From CAZCPB01 sp044223975 (GTDB lineage: Bacteria; Planctomycetota; Phycisphaerae; Phycisphaerales; UBA1924), in assembly GCA_044223975.1 (NCBI GenBank), contig JBGALI010000006.1, positions 124,001-188,000 on the forward strand: a stretch of DNA of 64,000 nucleotides, in the 5' to 3' direction. A program made the position numbers and the translations under genes. Below, piece after piece: positions 8,211-16,759 of the stretch (its first letter is position 1; every line of letters begins with the position of its first letter). Under the pieces are notes generated by a model, which saw only the letters and a list, made by a program, of their open reading frames with translations, made no database searches and was not told where the DNA came from.

Positions 8211-9293
8211 TCAGCGCCCGCGGTCGGACGTGGCCCTGCGCAGGCGATCGAGCACCGCCTCCCACACCGGCGCATCCACACCGCCGGTGAGCGCCGGACG
8301 AAGGACCGCGATGACGTCCGGTGACCCCGCGTCGGCGCGGCGGAGTGCGGCATAGATTGCCGCGGCGTAGGCGCTCGCGTCCGTGGGCATGCGCTCCAGC
8401 GTGTGCGGCGGGCGGATGTCCAGCGGCTCGTGGGCGAGCACCGCCACGCGGCCCCGCGCTGAACGCAGGAGCGATTCGAGACCGGCCCGATCCACAAGCA
8501 CCGCGGGCGCCAGGGGCGCGTAGTGCGACTCGAGCCGGCCCGGCGATTCGAGCGGCGCGGCTGGGGAAGCGGGCGGTAGCTCGGCGCCGTCGAACCCGCG
8601 GACCTCGTGTCCCAGCACGTCGGTGATCTCCTTGGCGCCGATCACCCCCGGGCGGAGAACGCGGGGCACGGGCTCGGCGAGCGTCACGACCGTCGACTCG
8701 ATGCCGCGACGACACGGGCCCCCGTCGAGCACGAACACCTGCGCGGGGGTGAACGATTCCGCCACGTGCGCCGCGGCGGTGGGGGAGACGCGTCCCGAAA
8801 GGTTCGCGCTGGGTCCGACCAGCGGTTCGCCCAAGACCTCGAGCAGCGCGAGCGTCAGCGGGTGGTCCGGGCAACGCACGGCGACGTTGGGACCGCCGGC
8901 CGTAACGACCGGGGGCACGCTCGGCGCCTTGGGCAGCACGAGCGTGAGCGGGCCCGGCCAGAACGCGCGGGCGAGCGTCTCGGCGTCGCGCGGCCACGAG
9001 GCCACCACGCGCCGCGCCATCTCGATCCCCGAGACGTGCACGATCAGCGGGTTGTTGGCGGGGCGTCCCTTGAGCGCAAAGACGCGATCGACCGCCGCGG
9101 CGTCCAGCGCTGGCGCGCCCAGGCCGTACACGGTCTCGGTGGGGAACGCGACCATGCCGCCCGAGCGCAGGCGCGAAACGGCAACGGCGATTTCCTCGGG
9201 GCCGGACATGACGGATTGTTGCAAGCCGGGGGAGCGGGAGCGCCGTCGTGCCGCGCCGAGCGAGACGTGAATCCGCGCGGGCGAGGCGGTCAT
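8211..9293 (-). CDS. Sua5/YciO/YrdC-type threonylcarbamoyl-AMP synthase
   Basis: A 360-residue protein of the Sua5 class, which makes threonylcarbamoyl-AMP from Thr, bicarbonate and ATP for the t6A37 tRNA modification. The YrdC core starts at GGMVAFPTETVYGLGAPALD and includes KGRPANNPLIVHV and a GPSANLSG motif. The length and the C-terminal tail (about residues 230-360) match Sua5 rather than the shorter TsaC. The start shown overlaps the upstream gene's stop as ATGA, which favours translational coupling. A second ATG at 9209 (332 residues) begins exactly where homology starts, and neither has a clear ribosome site. It converges on the phosphatase gene with 13 bases between the stops. Confidence 0.88.
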   Translation of the reverse strand: MTASPARIHVSLGAARRRSRSPGLQQSVMSGPEEIAVAVSRLRSGGMVAFPTETVYGLGAPALDAAAVDRVFALKGRPANNPLIVHVSGIEMARRVVASWPRDAETLARAFWPGPLTLVLPKAPSVPPVVTAGGPNVAVRCPDHPLTLALLEVLGEPLVGPSANLSGRVSPTAAAHVAESFTPAQVFVLDGGPCRRGIESTVVTLAEPVPRVLRPGVIGAKEITDVLGHEVRGFDGAELPPASPAAPLESPGRLESHYAPLAPAVLVDRAGLESLLRSARGRVAVLAHEPLDIRPPHTLERMPTDASAYAAAIYAALRRADAGSPDVIAVLRPALTGGVDAPVWEAVLDRLRRATSDRGR

Positions 9294-11143
9294 TCCGGCG
9301 ATGAAGGCGCTGCGGGCGCGGCCGCCGGCTCAGGCCGGGGACGATTCGGCGGCCAGCGCTCGGCCTCCGCCTCGGCGGGATTGGGAACCTTGAAGTCGAT
9401 CCGGTTGCGCTCCAGCGTCCGGCCCATCGACGCGTAGAGGTCCGCGACCGAGGCGTTGTAATCCGTGATCGCCTGGGCCTCGTCGCGCTCGGAGCTGGCC
9501 AAGAGCTCCTGGGTGTTGAGCTCGAGCGTGAGGCGCTCGATCGTGAGCCCGCGGAGCTTCTCGGTTTCAATAATGAGCGCCCGCAGCTCGTCGCTGGTGG
9601 CGATGCGGGTGGCCCGGGTCTGCTCGATCAGCCGGTAGTTTGACGTCACGCCGCGGAGGGCCGTGACGACCTCGATCATGACCTGCTGGACGGTGTTGCG
9701 GTAGGACACGATCGCCTGCATGCGCTCCGTCGACCGCTTGCGGAACTCGGCCTCGGCGCGCCGGTTGCCGATGGGCTGCTCGAACACCATTCCGACGAGG
9801 TAGTCGACGTACGTGCCGTCGAACGTGTTGGTGTACGTGTCCCAGAACGAGTTGTCGAGTGACTGGTACTTCACCTGCAGGCGCAGGTCCAGCTTGGGGA
9901 GGCGGGCGTTGTCGGCGACCACCCGCCGGATCGACGTGTCGTCGATCGACAGGATCGCCTGCTCGATTTCGGGGCGCTGCGTCACGGCGTTCTGCACGCA
10001 GTCGAGCAGGCTGAACGAAAGCGGCTGGTCGATCGCGTCGTCCGCCGGGACCAGGAGCACCTCCGAAGCCACGGGCGCATCAGAGTCGTTCATGAGCCCC
10101 TTGAGCCGGTCGCTGATCAGCCGGACCTGGGTCTGGGCCCGGAGCATGTCGGCCTTGCGGCGCTCGACGCGTCCCTTGGTCGAGCTGACCTGGGCGGGGG
10201 TCGCGTCCAGGTTGATGCGCCCTTCGATCTTGTCCCTGGTCGCCAGGCCGCGCTCCAGCAGGCGCTGCTGGATCTTCAGCTGCCGGTACGCGAGCACGAG
10301 CTGCCAGTAGGTCCGCTCCGTGTCGGTGATCGACTTGATCAGGTCGCGACGGAGCGACGCGATGGAGTTGCGCTCGGCGTTGCGGCTGAGGCGGACCTCC
10401 GAGAGCGCCACGTCGGACCCCGCCCCGCGGAGCAAGGGCTGGTCGATCTGCAGGGTGACGCCCGCCTGCTTGGCGGTGTCCGGCCTTGAGATCTGCCCCG
10501 CGGTGGTGTCGTCGGTGACCAGGAGGTCCGTCTGCACCGTGACTTGGCCGCCGGTGATGAGCGCACGGCGCAGTCCGGCGTTGGCCTGCGTGAGCTGCTG
10601 CTGCACCCCCGGCAGCGTGAAGCTGAACCCCGTCTGGCTGGATTGGATCCGCGGCTCGTCGATGTTCGAGTAGTTGAAATTCGAGAAGAACGTCCAGTCG
10701 AACGCCGCTTCGGCCGCCACCAGCTGGGCCTCGCTCACGGCCGGAGACAGCCGGGCGAACTGGACCTGCAGGTTGTTCATTGCGGCCGATCGGATCGCGT
10801 GCTCCATGCTCACCCGCCGGACCTTGCCCACCTGCCCGACGATTCCGTCGCCCAGGTCGATGTTCTTTGGCTCGGTCGCGTCTGGACCAGCCATCGCGTT
10901 GAGCTCGGGCATCAGTTCCGGCTTGATCCCCAGGAGAGCGGTGCTGTTCTGCCGCTCGGTGTGGCGCTCCCCGGCGTACCGGTCGGCGTCGAAAAGCTCG
11001 CGCCTGGTGCTGTCGAGCACGCTCTCTCGAAGGGTCCGCTCCGAGGCGTCGCCGATGGGTGTCTCACAGCCCCCGGCCAGGGCCAGTAGGGCGAGTATCA
11101 ACGCCGTGGGGCGCGTCCTGCGGGGCGTTGGGCGAGGGGTCAT
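9290..11143 (-). CDS. TolC-like outer membrane efflux lipoprotein
   Basis: A 617-residue TolC/OEP-family protein. The ATG at 11143 opens a lipoprotein signal with lipobox LAGGC. The rest shows the two OEP repeats of amphipathic helices and beta strands (for example SEAQLVAAEAAFDWTFFSNF, DTERTYWQLVLAYRQLKIQQ, RRAEAEFRKRS). TolC-like trimers form the outer-membrane exit duct of type I secretion and RND/ABC efflux, but no inner-membrane pump or adaptor lies adjacent, so the partner is unknown. It is divergent from the SH3-like gene and its TGA overlaps the ATG of the Sua5 gene. Confidence 0.88.
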   Translation of the reverse strand: MTPRPTPRRTRPTALILALLALAGGCETPIGDASERTLRESVLDSTRRELFDADRYAGERHTERQNSTALLGIKPELMPELNAMAGPDATEPKNIDLGDGIVGQVGKVRRVSMEHAIRSAAMNNLQVQFARLSPAVSEAQLVAAEAAFDWTFFSNFNYSNIDEPRIQSSQTGFSFTLPGVQQQLTQANAGLRRALITGGQVTVQTDLLVTDDTTAGQISRPDTAKQAGVTLQIDQPLLRGAGSDVALSEVRLSRNAERNSIASLRRDLIKSITDTERTYWQLVLAYRQLKIQQRLLERGLATRDKIEGRINLDATPAQVSSTKGRVERRKADMLRAQTQVRLISDRLKGLMNDSDAPVASEVLLVPADDAIDQPLSFSLLDCVQNAVTQRPEIEQAILSIDDTSIRRVVADNARLPKLDLRLQVKYQSLDNSFWDTYTNTFDGTYVDYLVGMVFEQPIGNRRAEAEFRKRSTERMQAIVSYRNTVQQVMIEVVTALRGVTSNYRLIEQTRATRIATSDELRALIIETEKLRGLTIERLTLELNTQELLASSERDEAQAITDYNASVADLYASMGRTLERNRIDFKVPNPAEAEAERWPPNRPRPEPAAAPAAPSSPE

Positions 11144-11210
11144 CGGGACAACACCGTATCCGGGCGGCGAAGAACCGTCAAAGACGCTCCCTGGGGAACG
11201 CCGATGGTCG

Positions 11211-11240
11211 TTGCGGCCGGCGAGGGCGGTCGCGTACACT
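11211..11240 (+). promoter_or_regulatory. Candidate promoter for the SH3-like gene
   Basis: TTGCGG (11211-11216), 18-bp spacer, TACACT (11235-11240), about 90 bases before the ATG at 11332. The -10 matches 4/6 and the -35 only 3/6, so this is a weak candidate inside the 188-bp divergent gap. Confidence 0.3.
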
Positions 11241-11331
11241 CTGGCCGCGTCTCCCGGCGCGGGGCACGGAGCACCCGCGAGCGGCGCCCGGCATGGTCCG
11301 CGGGGAGGCGGCGCAACACGGAGGTTTTCTC

Positions 11332-12702
11332 ATGCTCAGCGCTCGGCGCCCCTCGCGCGGCCTCTTGCTCGTCCCGATGTTCGCGTTCGCCGGGTCGCCG
11401 GCCGCGGTGCTTGCAACCGCTGCCGCGTGCCTCGCGCTCACCGCGCCCGCGCTCGCGCAGGTCAAGGACGTCGCTCCATACACGGCCGCCGCGACGATCG
11501 ACAGCGTGACGGTCCGCTGCGGCAGCGGCTTCTACTACAAGGTCGCCGAGCTCACGAAAGGCCAGACCGTCAAGGTGGACGGCGAAGAGAACGGGTGGCT
11601 CCGCATCGAGTACCCGGCCGGCACCGCCGCGTTCATCAAGGACGAGGACGGGAAGCTTGACGAAGCGTCCGGCACGGTGAAGCTCACCAAGCCCAGCGCG
11701 CTGTGGGCCTTCAACGTCACCGGGGGGGTGTCCCCGAGCGCCAGCTGGAAGGCCCTCATGCCCTCGCCGCTCCCGGAGGGTTCGTCGTTCAAGCTGGTTG
11801 AGGCCCTCAAGGACGGGGGCAAGGTCGTCGGCTACAAGGTCGTCGCGCCCGCGAACGCCCACGGCTTTGTCGAGAGCAAGTTCCTCCGCAAGGCGGGTTC
11901 CGACGAGGCGGGCGCTCCGGCGGCCAAGCCGGCAGCAAAGCCCGACGGGGCCAAGCCGGAGCCGGCCGTGCTCGAGCCGATGGTCCCGCCTGGCTCGCCG
12001 CCGGTGCAGGCCGCCCCGACCGCCGCTCCCACCCCCGCCCCGACGAACGAGGCGGCCCCGGTGACGATCAGCCAGGGCGGAGCCGCCCAGCCCGTCGTCG
12101 AGGTCGCACCCGCGAATCCCGCGCAGCGCCGCGTCGGCACGCTCGACCAGCTTGAGGCGACGTTCCAGGCGGTGCGGACTCAGCCCGAAGCAACCGCCGA
12201 GCTTGACGCCCTGTACGGCGAGCTGCAGCGCGCGGCCGAGCAGACCGGGAACGACCCCAAGCTCAAGGGACGTCGGGTGCAGCTGGAGCGCCGGCGCGAC
12301 TACGTGAAGCTGCGTATGGACCTGCGCGACAAGGCGCGGGCGATCGAGGACGCCAAGCGGTCGATCGACGAGGGCAACGATCGTCTAAAGCTCAGGATTG
12401 CCGAGCTCGAACGGCAGCGCGTGTACACGATCATCGGCCTGCTGGTGCCCAGCACGGTTTACGACGGCAACCGCCTGCCGCTGATGTACCGCCTCCAGGC
12501 GGTCGGCACCAGCGCCCCTCCCACGGTCGGCTACCTCGCACCCAAGCCCGAGCTGAACCTCAAGACCAAGCTGGGCATGGTGGTGGGCGTGGTCGGCGAG
12601 CAGACGATGGACCGGTCACTCAACCTCAACGTCATCAACCCGATGCGGGTCGATGTGCTCCAGGGCGCCCCGGGTCAGGGCGAGATCACGCCGGAGAAGT
12701 AA
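11332..12702 (+). CDS. Exported SH3-like domain protein
   Basis: A 456-residue exported protein. The ATG at 11332 has a GGAGG ribosome site 8 bases upstream and a long signal peptide ending APALAQ. About residues 45-190 hold two bacterial SH3-like (SH3b) units: the first reads SVTVRCGSGFYYKVAELTKG and ends WLRIEYP, the second ends in a fragment around AHGFVESKFLRK. A Pro/Ala-rich linker (about 195-265) leads to a helical, charged coiled-coil segment (about 300-370) and a compact C-terminal domain (IGLLVPSTVYDGNRLPLMYR...). The linker and coiled coil suggest an envelope or scaffolding role; binding of peptidoglycan or a partner protein by the SH3b units is inference. Confidence 0.75.
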   Translation: MLSARRPSRGLLLVPMFAFAGSPAAVLATAAACLALTAPALAQVKDVAPYTAAATIDSVTVRCGSGFYYKVAELTKGQTVKVDGEENGWLRIEYPAGTAAFIKDEDGKLDEASGTVKLTKPSALWAFNVTGGVSPSASWKALMPSPLPEGSSFKLVEALKDGGKVVGYKVVAPANAHGFVESKFLRKAGSDEAGAPAAKPAAKPDGAKPEPAVLEPMVPPGSPPVQAAPTAAPTPAPTNEAAPVTISQGGAAQPVVEVAPANPAQRRVGTLDQLEATFQAVRTQPEATAELDALYGELQRAAEQTGNDPKLKGRRVQLERRRDYVKLRMDLRDKARAIEDAKRSIDEGNDRLKLRIAELERQRVYTIIGLLVPSTVYDGNRLPLMYRLQAVGTSAPPTVGYLAPKPELNLKTKLGMVVGVVGEQTMDRSLNLNVINPMRVDVLQGAPGQGEITPEK

Positions 12703-12744
12703 GTTCGCGGGACGTCGTTCCCGCCGCCGCAATTGCGAGTCGCA

Positions 12745-12780
12745 ATGAAAAGACCCGGCCGTGCGGCCGGGTCTTTGCTT
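12745..12780. terminator. Bidirectional terminator
   Basis: A 10-bp perfect stem, AGACCCGGCC (12751-12760) with GGCCGGGTCT (12764-12773), has AAA before it and TTTGCTTT after it. It serves the plus-strand SH3-like gene (stop 12702) and the converging minus-strand gene (stop 12819). A second short palindrome, ATTGCGA-g-TCGCAAT, sits at 12732-12746. Confidence 0.88.
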
Positions 12781-12818
12781 TCAATCAGAATCGCTCCGCT
12801 CGCGCACGCCATCCGCGA

Positions 12819-14090
12819 TCAGCCGGTCTTCCGGTAGCTCCGCTCCGCGGCAAGCTCCTGCACCAGCGCGTCGCCCAGCTTGCGGTACTGCTCCGGCCAG
12901 TTGTAGATCTGGGCGGAGATCCGCAGCAGCCGCAGCGACGGCGTGCCGTGCTTGCCCCCGAAGGGCCACACCGGCACCTGGATGCGGTGGTGGTCGAGGA
13001 GCGCATCCTGGAGCGGGTCGTCGTAAATGGTCGGGCGCGATGCAAACTCGGCGTCCGCCGGGGGCAGGATGATCGAGGCCATCGTGCCGATCATGCCCTC
13101 GGGAGCCGGCGGGTTCACACCTATCGCGCGGCAGACGATGTCGCGGGCCCGGATCACCAGCGCGTGGTTGCGACGCATGAGTTCCGGCCAGCCGCCAGGC
13201 ACCAGCGCCCCCATCGCGTCGATCGCGGTGGGGATCGCGAGCAAGCCCGAATAGTCGGCCGTGCCCATGTAATCAAAGTCACGCAGGTACAACGCCCGCT
13301 CGGGCCGCACCTTGTCGGCGCGGCTGGAGAGCACGACCGTCCGGAAGTCCCGCTGCCGGTCGCGCCGGACGTACATAAACGCGGTGCCCTTGGGGGCGCT
13401 GACCCACTTGTGCAGGCTGCACACGTAGTACGTCGGGTTGATCCCCCGGATGTCCACCGGGATCTGCCCCGGCGTGTGGGCCCCGTCCACGATCACGTCT
13501 ATGCCGCGCCGGTTCAAGTCCGCGACGATCTTCTCGACCGGGAAGATCAGCGACGTGGCGCTGGTGAGATGGCTGATCAGGACCAGGCGGGTACGGGGCG
13601 TAACGGCCGCGAGCACCGACTGGGCGACCTGCTCGGGGCCGGTGATCGGGAAGGGCACGCGGGCCCGAACCACGCGCACGCCGCGCTCGGGGCCGAGGCG
13701 GTCAAGCTCGTTGGTCCCCGAGGAATACTCGTGGTCGGTGACCAGCACCTCGTCGCCTTCGCGGAACGGCGTGTTGTGCAGGATGGTGGCCAGCGCGATG
13801 GTCGCGTTGGCGACGGGGGCTAGGTCCGCGCCGTCGCAGTTGAGAAAACTGCCCAGACGCTCGCGCACGCCGTCCATCAGGTTCTCAAGGTCCACCTTGA
13901 AGAAGCGGACCGGGTCACGCTCCATCCGCGCCCGGATCTGCGTCTGCGCCTCCAGCACCTCGCGGAGGCAGCAGCCGTACGACCCGTGGTTCAGGAACGT
14001 GAGCGAGGGGTCAAGGCACCACGCGGTGTGGTCGATGACGGGCGCCGCGGGGACGGGTTGGAGCGTTGTGTGGGGCATGGTCAGGGTCAT
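12819..14090 (-). CDS. Class V PLP-dependent enzyme, isopenicillin-N epimerase-like
   Basis: A 423-residue fold-type I PLP enzyme of aminotransferase class V. It begins CLDPSLTFLNHGSYG, typical of the isopenicillin-N epimerase-like subgroup. VIVDGAHTPGQIPVDI carries the PLP-contacting Asp and His, and CSLHKWVSAPKGTAF holds the Schiff-base Lys. The true substrate is unknown. The class also includes cysteine desulfurases and cysteine-sulfinate desulfinases, and the gene lies 172 bases downstream of cysteine dioxygenase on the same strand, so a role in sulfur amino-acid breakdown is a reasonable guess. ATGs at 14090 and 14078 are both possible starts and neither has a strong ribosome site. Confidence 0.82.
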   Translation of the reverse strand: MTLTMPHTTLQPVPAAPVIDHTAWCLDPSLTFLNHGSYGCCLREVLEAQTQIRARMERDPVRFFKVDLENLMDGVRERLGSFLNCDGADLAPVANATIALATILHNTPFREGDEVLVTDHEYSSGTNELDRLGPERGVRVVRARVPFPITGPEQVAQSVLAAVTPRTRLVLISHLTSATSLIFPVEKIVADLNRRGIDVIVDGAHTPGQIPVDIRGINPTYYVCSLHKWVSAPKGTAFMYVRRDRQRDFRTVVLSSRADKVRPERALYLRDFDYMGTADYSGLLAIPTAIDAMGALVPGGWPELMRRNHALVIRARDIVCRAIGVNPPAPEGMIGTMASIILPPADAEFASRPTIYDDPLQDALLDHHRIQVPVWPFGGKHGTPSLRLLRISAQIYNWPEQYRKLGDALVQELAAERSYRKTG

Positions 14091-14262
14091 GGCGGGGACA
14101 CTATCGGCAAACCATCCGTGTTCGCACGAGCGCCAAGAGTAGGTTGTAGTTCTGCCTGTGCCACGGGCGCGTGGACCGGTGTTTCGGCGTTCCGCCGCGT
14201 CCATCGGAAGCCTCGGATTCGGTGCATCGAGCGCCCGCATCGCCGGGCCAAAGGCCAGCCGC

Positions 14263-14826
14263 TCAGGTCACCGGCGTATCGCTCTCGGGCTTGCACACCG
14301 GCGCGAACTCGTAGGTGTGCATCGAGCGGATCGGGGGCGAGTAGATGTGCAGCGTGATGAGGTCGGTGCCCGCCGGCTGGAGGTTCGCGACCTGGTGGAT
14401 GTCATCGTCGTGCGCGGCACACACGTAGCCCGGGGGCATCTCGACCGCCGCGACGGGGCAGACGATCCCGGCCGGAGACATGCGGTAGCGGATCTCGGTG
14501 CCGCGCCCCTCGATGACCCGGAAGGCGCAGCTGGATCCCTGGTGATCGTGGATAGGCGTGACGTGCCCGCTCCGCCAGCACAGCGCCAGGAGCTCGTAGC
14601 AGTCGCCCCGGGAGATCGTGTTCCGCCGGTAGGCCTTGGTACCGAAGATGCACGCCGGCTCGATGTCGGCGCGGGTCACGTCGAGGCCGCTGAGCAGCCG
14701 ATCGAGCACGCCGAGGTTGACCCGGGTGCCCAATGAATCCAGGTACGAGATGAGTTCCGCGAGCTTGGGATAGCGCTCGGCGGGAGGGGTACACGGGGGA
14801 TCGATCAGCGTGGCGGGCGTCGACAT
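14263..14826 (-). CDS. Cysteine dioxygenase type I
   Basis: A 187-residue cupin of the cysteine dioxygenase family, which oxidises L-cysteine to cysteine sulfinic acid with O2 and a mononuclear Fe(II). The three-His iron site is visible: HVTPIHDHQGSSCAFRVIEG supplies two (HxH) and DDDIHQVANL the third. The length suits bacterial CDOs. The ATG at 14826 follows AAGGGCAAGGCC. The gene lies 83 bases after the sugar-binding protein gene and upstream of the class V PLP enzyme, so it may be read from the transporter transcript. The next step of cysteine catabolism is not certain from context. Confidence 0.88.
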   Translation of the reverse strand: MSTPATLIDPPCTPPAERYPKLAELISYLDSLGTRVNLGVLDRLLSGLDVTRADIEPACIFGTKAYRRNTISRGDCYELLALCWRSGHVTPIHDHQGSSCAFRVIEGRGTEIRYRMSPAGIVCPVAAVEMPPGYVCAAHDDDIHQVANLQPAGTDLITLHIYSPPIRSMHTYEFAPVCKPESDTPVT

Positions 14827-14909
14827 GGCCTTGCCCTTTCGGAGGCGTCCTTGACGACTCTGAGAATGATACCGCGCCGGGGTGCCCATGGAACAGAGAA
14901 TCTCGGCGA

Positions 14910-16373
14910 TCAGGGGCCCGGGCTTTGGGGTCTTTGGACGGGCGGCAGCCCCCGGGCGGCACGGTCCCGGTCGATGACGGCGTGGACGTTCCGGACGGCC
15001 TCGGTCAGGACTCCCTGGGCGGCCTCCCGATTGTCGGGGTTGAGGTACCGGTTGAGCATCCGCTGGATCTCTTCCTCCAGTTCCGTCTGATAAGGCCCGG
15101 TCGGAACGAACCCCGGGGTTCGTCCCGTCGTGTCGGGGGTGTTGGCATACAAAAGCCACGCCCCGCGGCAGTCAAAACGGTCGGCGGGCATGGGCGGCAC
15201 TTCTACGGTTCCGTCGTCGCGTCGGGTGCCGCGGGGCGACCGAAACTCGGGCGACGCGAGCGCCGCTAGGTTGGCCGGCGGCGCGACTCGCAGCATGTCC
15301 CAGTACGCCAGGGCCTGCGGCTCATCGGTGAGGTAGCGGATCATGCGCCATCCCTCATCTTTCCGAAGGGCGTCGGACGAGATCCCCCAGCACACGCACC
15401 CAGAGACCACCGCCGGGACCCTGCCGCGCGGAAGGGGGACGACGCAGAAGTTCAGCTGCGGCGCGACCTGTTCGATGTTGGGAACGCGCCACGATCCATC
15501 CAGAAAGATCGCGGTCTTCCCCGCGGCAAAGAGCACGTCCGGCCCGGTGCCCGATTGAAACCCCGAGAGGTTCGGGACAAACGACCGATCCTCGCGCTGC
15601 AAGGCGCGAAAGAACTCCAGCGCCTGGATCCCCGCCGGCCCGTCCATGGTGCAGGTCAGGCCGTCGTCGGACCACAGTTTCCCACCGGCCTGCGCGTGAA
15701 ATGTCATGAAAGGCCAGGACCAGACGGTGAAATCAAAGCCCGCCCGTACAACTCCGCCCCCGGAGTCTCGCTCGGTGAGTAAGCGCGCCGCTCGCCGCAG
15801 GTCTTCCCACGTCCACACCTCCCACGTTCCATCATCGCGGCGTCGCGGCACGTCGATCCGTTCGCCCGGGTGCGCCCGGTTGTGCGCATCAACCAGATCA
15901 AGGTTGATGAACATCCCGAACTGGGCATTGTCCTCGGGAATGGCGTACAGCCGACCGTCGATTTTGAGCGCCTCCGTGAGGTGGCGAGGAATCACATCGA
16001 GCGGCGACCTCTCCGCGCCGGGAGCGGTGCTGTTCAGAAACCCGTCCAGCGGCTCGAGCATGCCGCGTTCGACCATCCCGTGATAGTCCGTGATCCGCAG
16101 GCGCATCACCTCCGACCCGCGCCCGCGCGTGTGCCACGCGTTGTACTTCATCAAGAGGTCGTCGCCGAAGCGCTGGTAATTCACGCGCAGGCCGGGGTTC
16201 TGCGCTTCCCACTCCCGTGCGTAGCGGTCGCGGAAAAGGCGATCCTCGAAGGGCATGCCCCAGACGGTGAGGTTTACAGTTGTCCTGCCCGAGATGGAGT
16301 CGTGCGCGGGCCAGAACAGAACCGCCCCCGTCAGCACCGCAAGAATCAGGATGGCGAACGCGGACTGGCGCAC
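14910..16373 (-). CDS. ABC transporter sugar-binding protein, family 1
   Basis: A 487-residue extracellular solute-binding protein (family 1, MalE/UgpB type) that would deliver a sugar or oligosaccharide to the two permeases encoded upstream. I chose the GTG at 16373, which has AGGA six bases upstream and directly precedes the signal anchor (RQSAFAILILAVLTGAVLFW); a TTG at 16388 is the alternative. There is no lipobox. The body shows the family pattern VNLTVWGMPFEDRLF, EWEAQNPGLRVNYQ, GGKLWSDDG and AAGKTAIFLDGSWRV. No ABC ATPase is present, so a shared MsmX/MalK-type ATPase elsewhere is presumed. Confidence 0.88.
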   Translation of the reverse strand: MRQSAFAILILAVLTGAVLFWPAHDSISGRTTVNLTVWGMPFEDRLFRDRYAREWEAQNPGLRVNYQRFGDDLLMKYNAWHTRGRGSEVMRLRITDYHGMVERGMLEPLDGFLNSTAPGAERSPLDVIPRHLTEALKIDGRLYAIPEDNAQFGMFINLDLVDAHNRAHPGERIDVPRRRDDGTWEVWTWEDLRRAARLLTERDSGGGVVRAGFDFTVWSWPFMTFHAQAGGKLWSDDGLTCTMDGPAGIQALEFFRALQREDRSFVPNLSGFQSGTGPDVLFAAGKTAIFLDGSWRVPNIEQVAPQLNFCVVPLPRGRVPAVVSGCVCWGISSDALRKDEGWRMIRYLTDEPQALAYWDMLRVAPPANLAALASPEFRSPRGTRRDDGTVEVPPMPADRFDCRGAWLLYANTPDTTGRTPGFVPTGPYQTELEEEIQRMLNRYLNPDNREAAQGVLTEAVRNVHAVIDRDRAARGLPPVQRPQSPGP

Positions 16374-16430
16374 ATGTCTTCCTGTCAACCCACGCGGATC
16401 CGGCTCCCGCGCCCGGCGGCGCTCCCCGAA

Positions 16431-16715
16431 CTACCGATACTTTGGTCGGACCCAATCGCTGTGCAGTTCCTGAAAGGTCGTGCCCGGTCCGATTGCGCTG
16501 AGGGGCCACACGAAGACTTGAACCGCCAGGCACCTGACCTGCCGTTCGATGCGGAGTCGTCCGGCCCGAGGCAACCGACCCTGTTTCTCAAGCTGCGAAG
16601 ACACGAAGTCGGCGAGATCGCCCACTGTGACAATCCGTTCCATAGCGGCATCATTGAGCATCACCCCGAACGCCCGCTCAACCTTGAACACCATATCGAG
16701 ACATTCCACACCCAT
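16431..16715 (-). CDS. Small acyl-carrier-protein-like protein lacking the carrier serine
   Basis: A 94-residue protein in the gap between permease and binding-protein genes. MGVECLDMVFKVERAFGVML followed by NDAAMERIVTVGDLADFV matches helices II and III of acyl carrier proteins. However, the Asp-Ser-Leu that carries phosphopantetheine is Glu-Cys-Leu here, so standard modification is not expected. The N-terminal helix I is missing before the ATG at 16715, which has only a weak GGATC upstream. The C-terminal part (VRCLAVQVFVWPLSAIGPGT...) is not ACP-like. It could be a decayed or repurposed carrier protein. Spacing is 44 bases after the permease stop and 57 bases before the binding-protein start. 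Confidence 0.55.
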   Translation of the reverse strand: MGVECLDMVFKVERAFGVMLNDAAMERIVTVGDLADFVSSQLEKQGRLPRAGRLRIERQVRCLAVQVFVWPLSAIGPGTTFQELHSDWVRPKYR

Positions 16716-16759
16716 GTTTCGGATCCGATCAATACCTTGCTCCGTGCCACAAACCGGTT

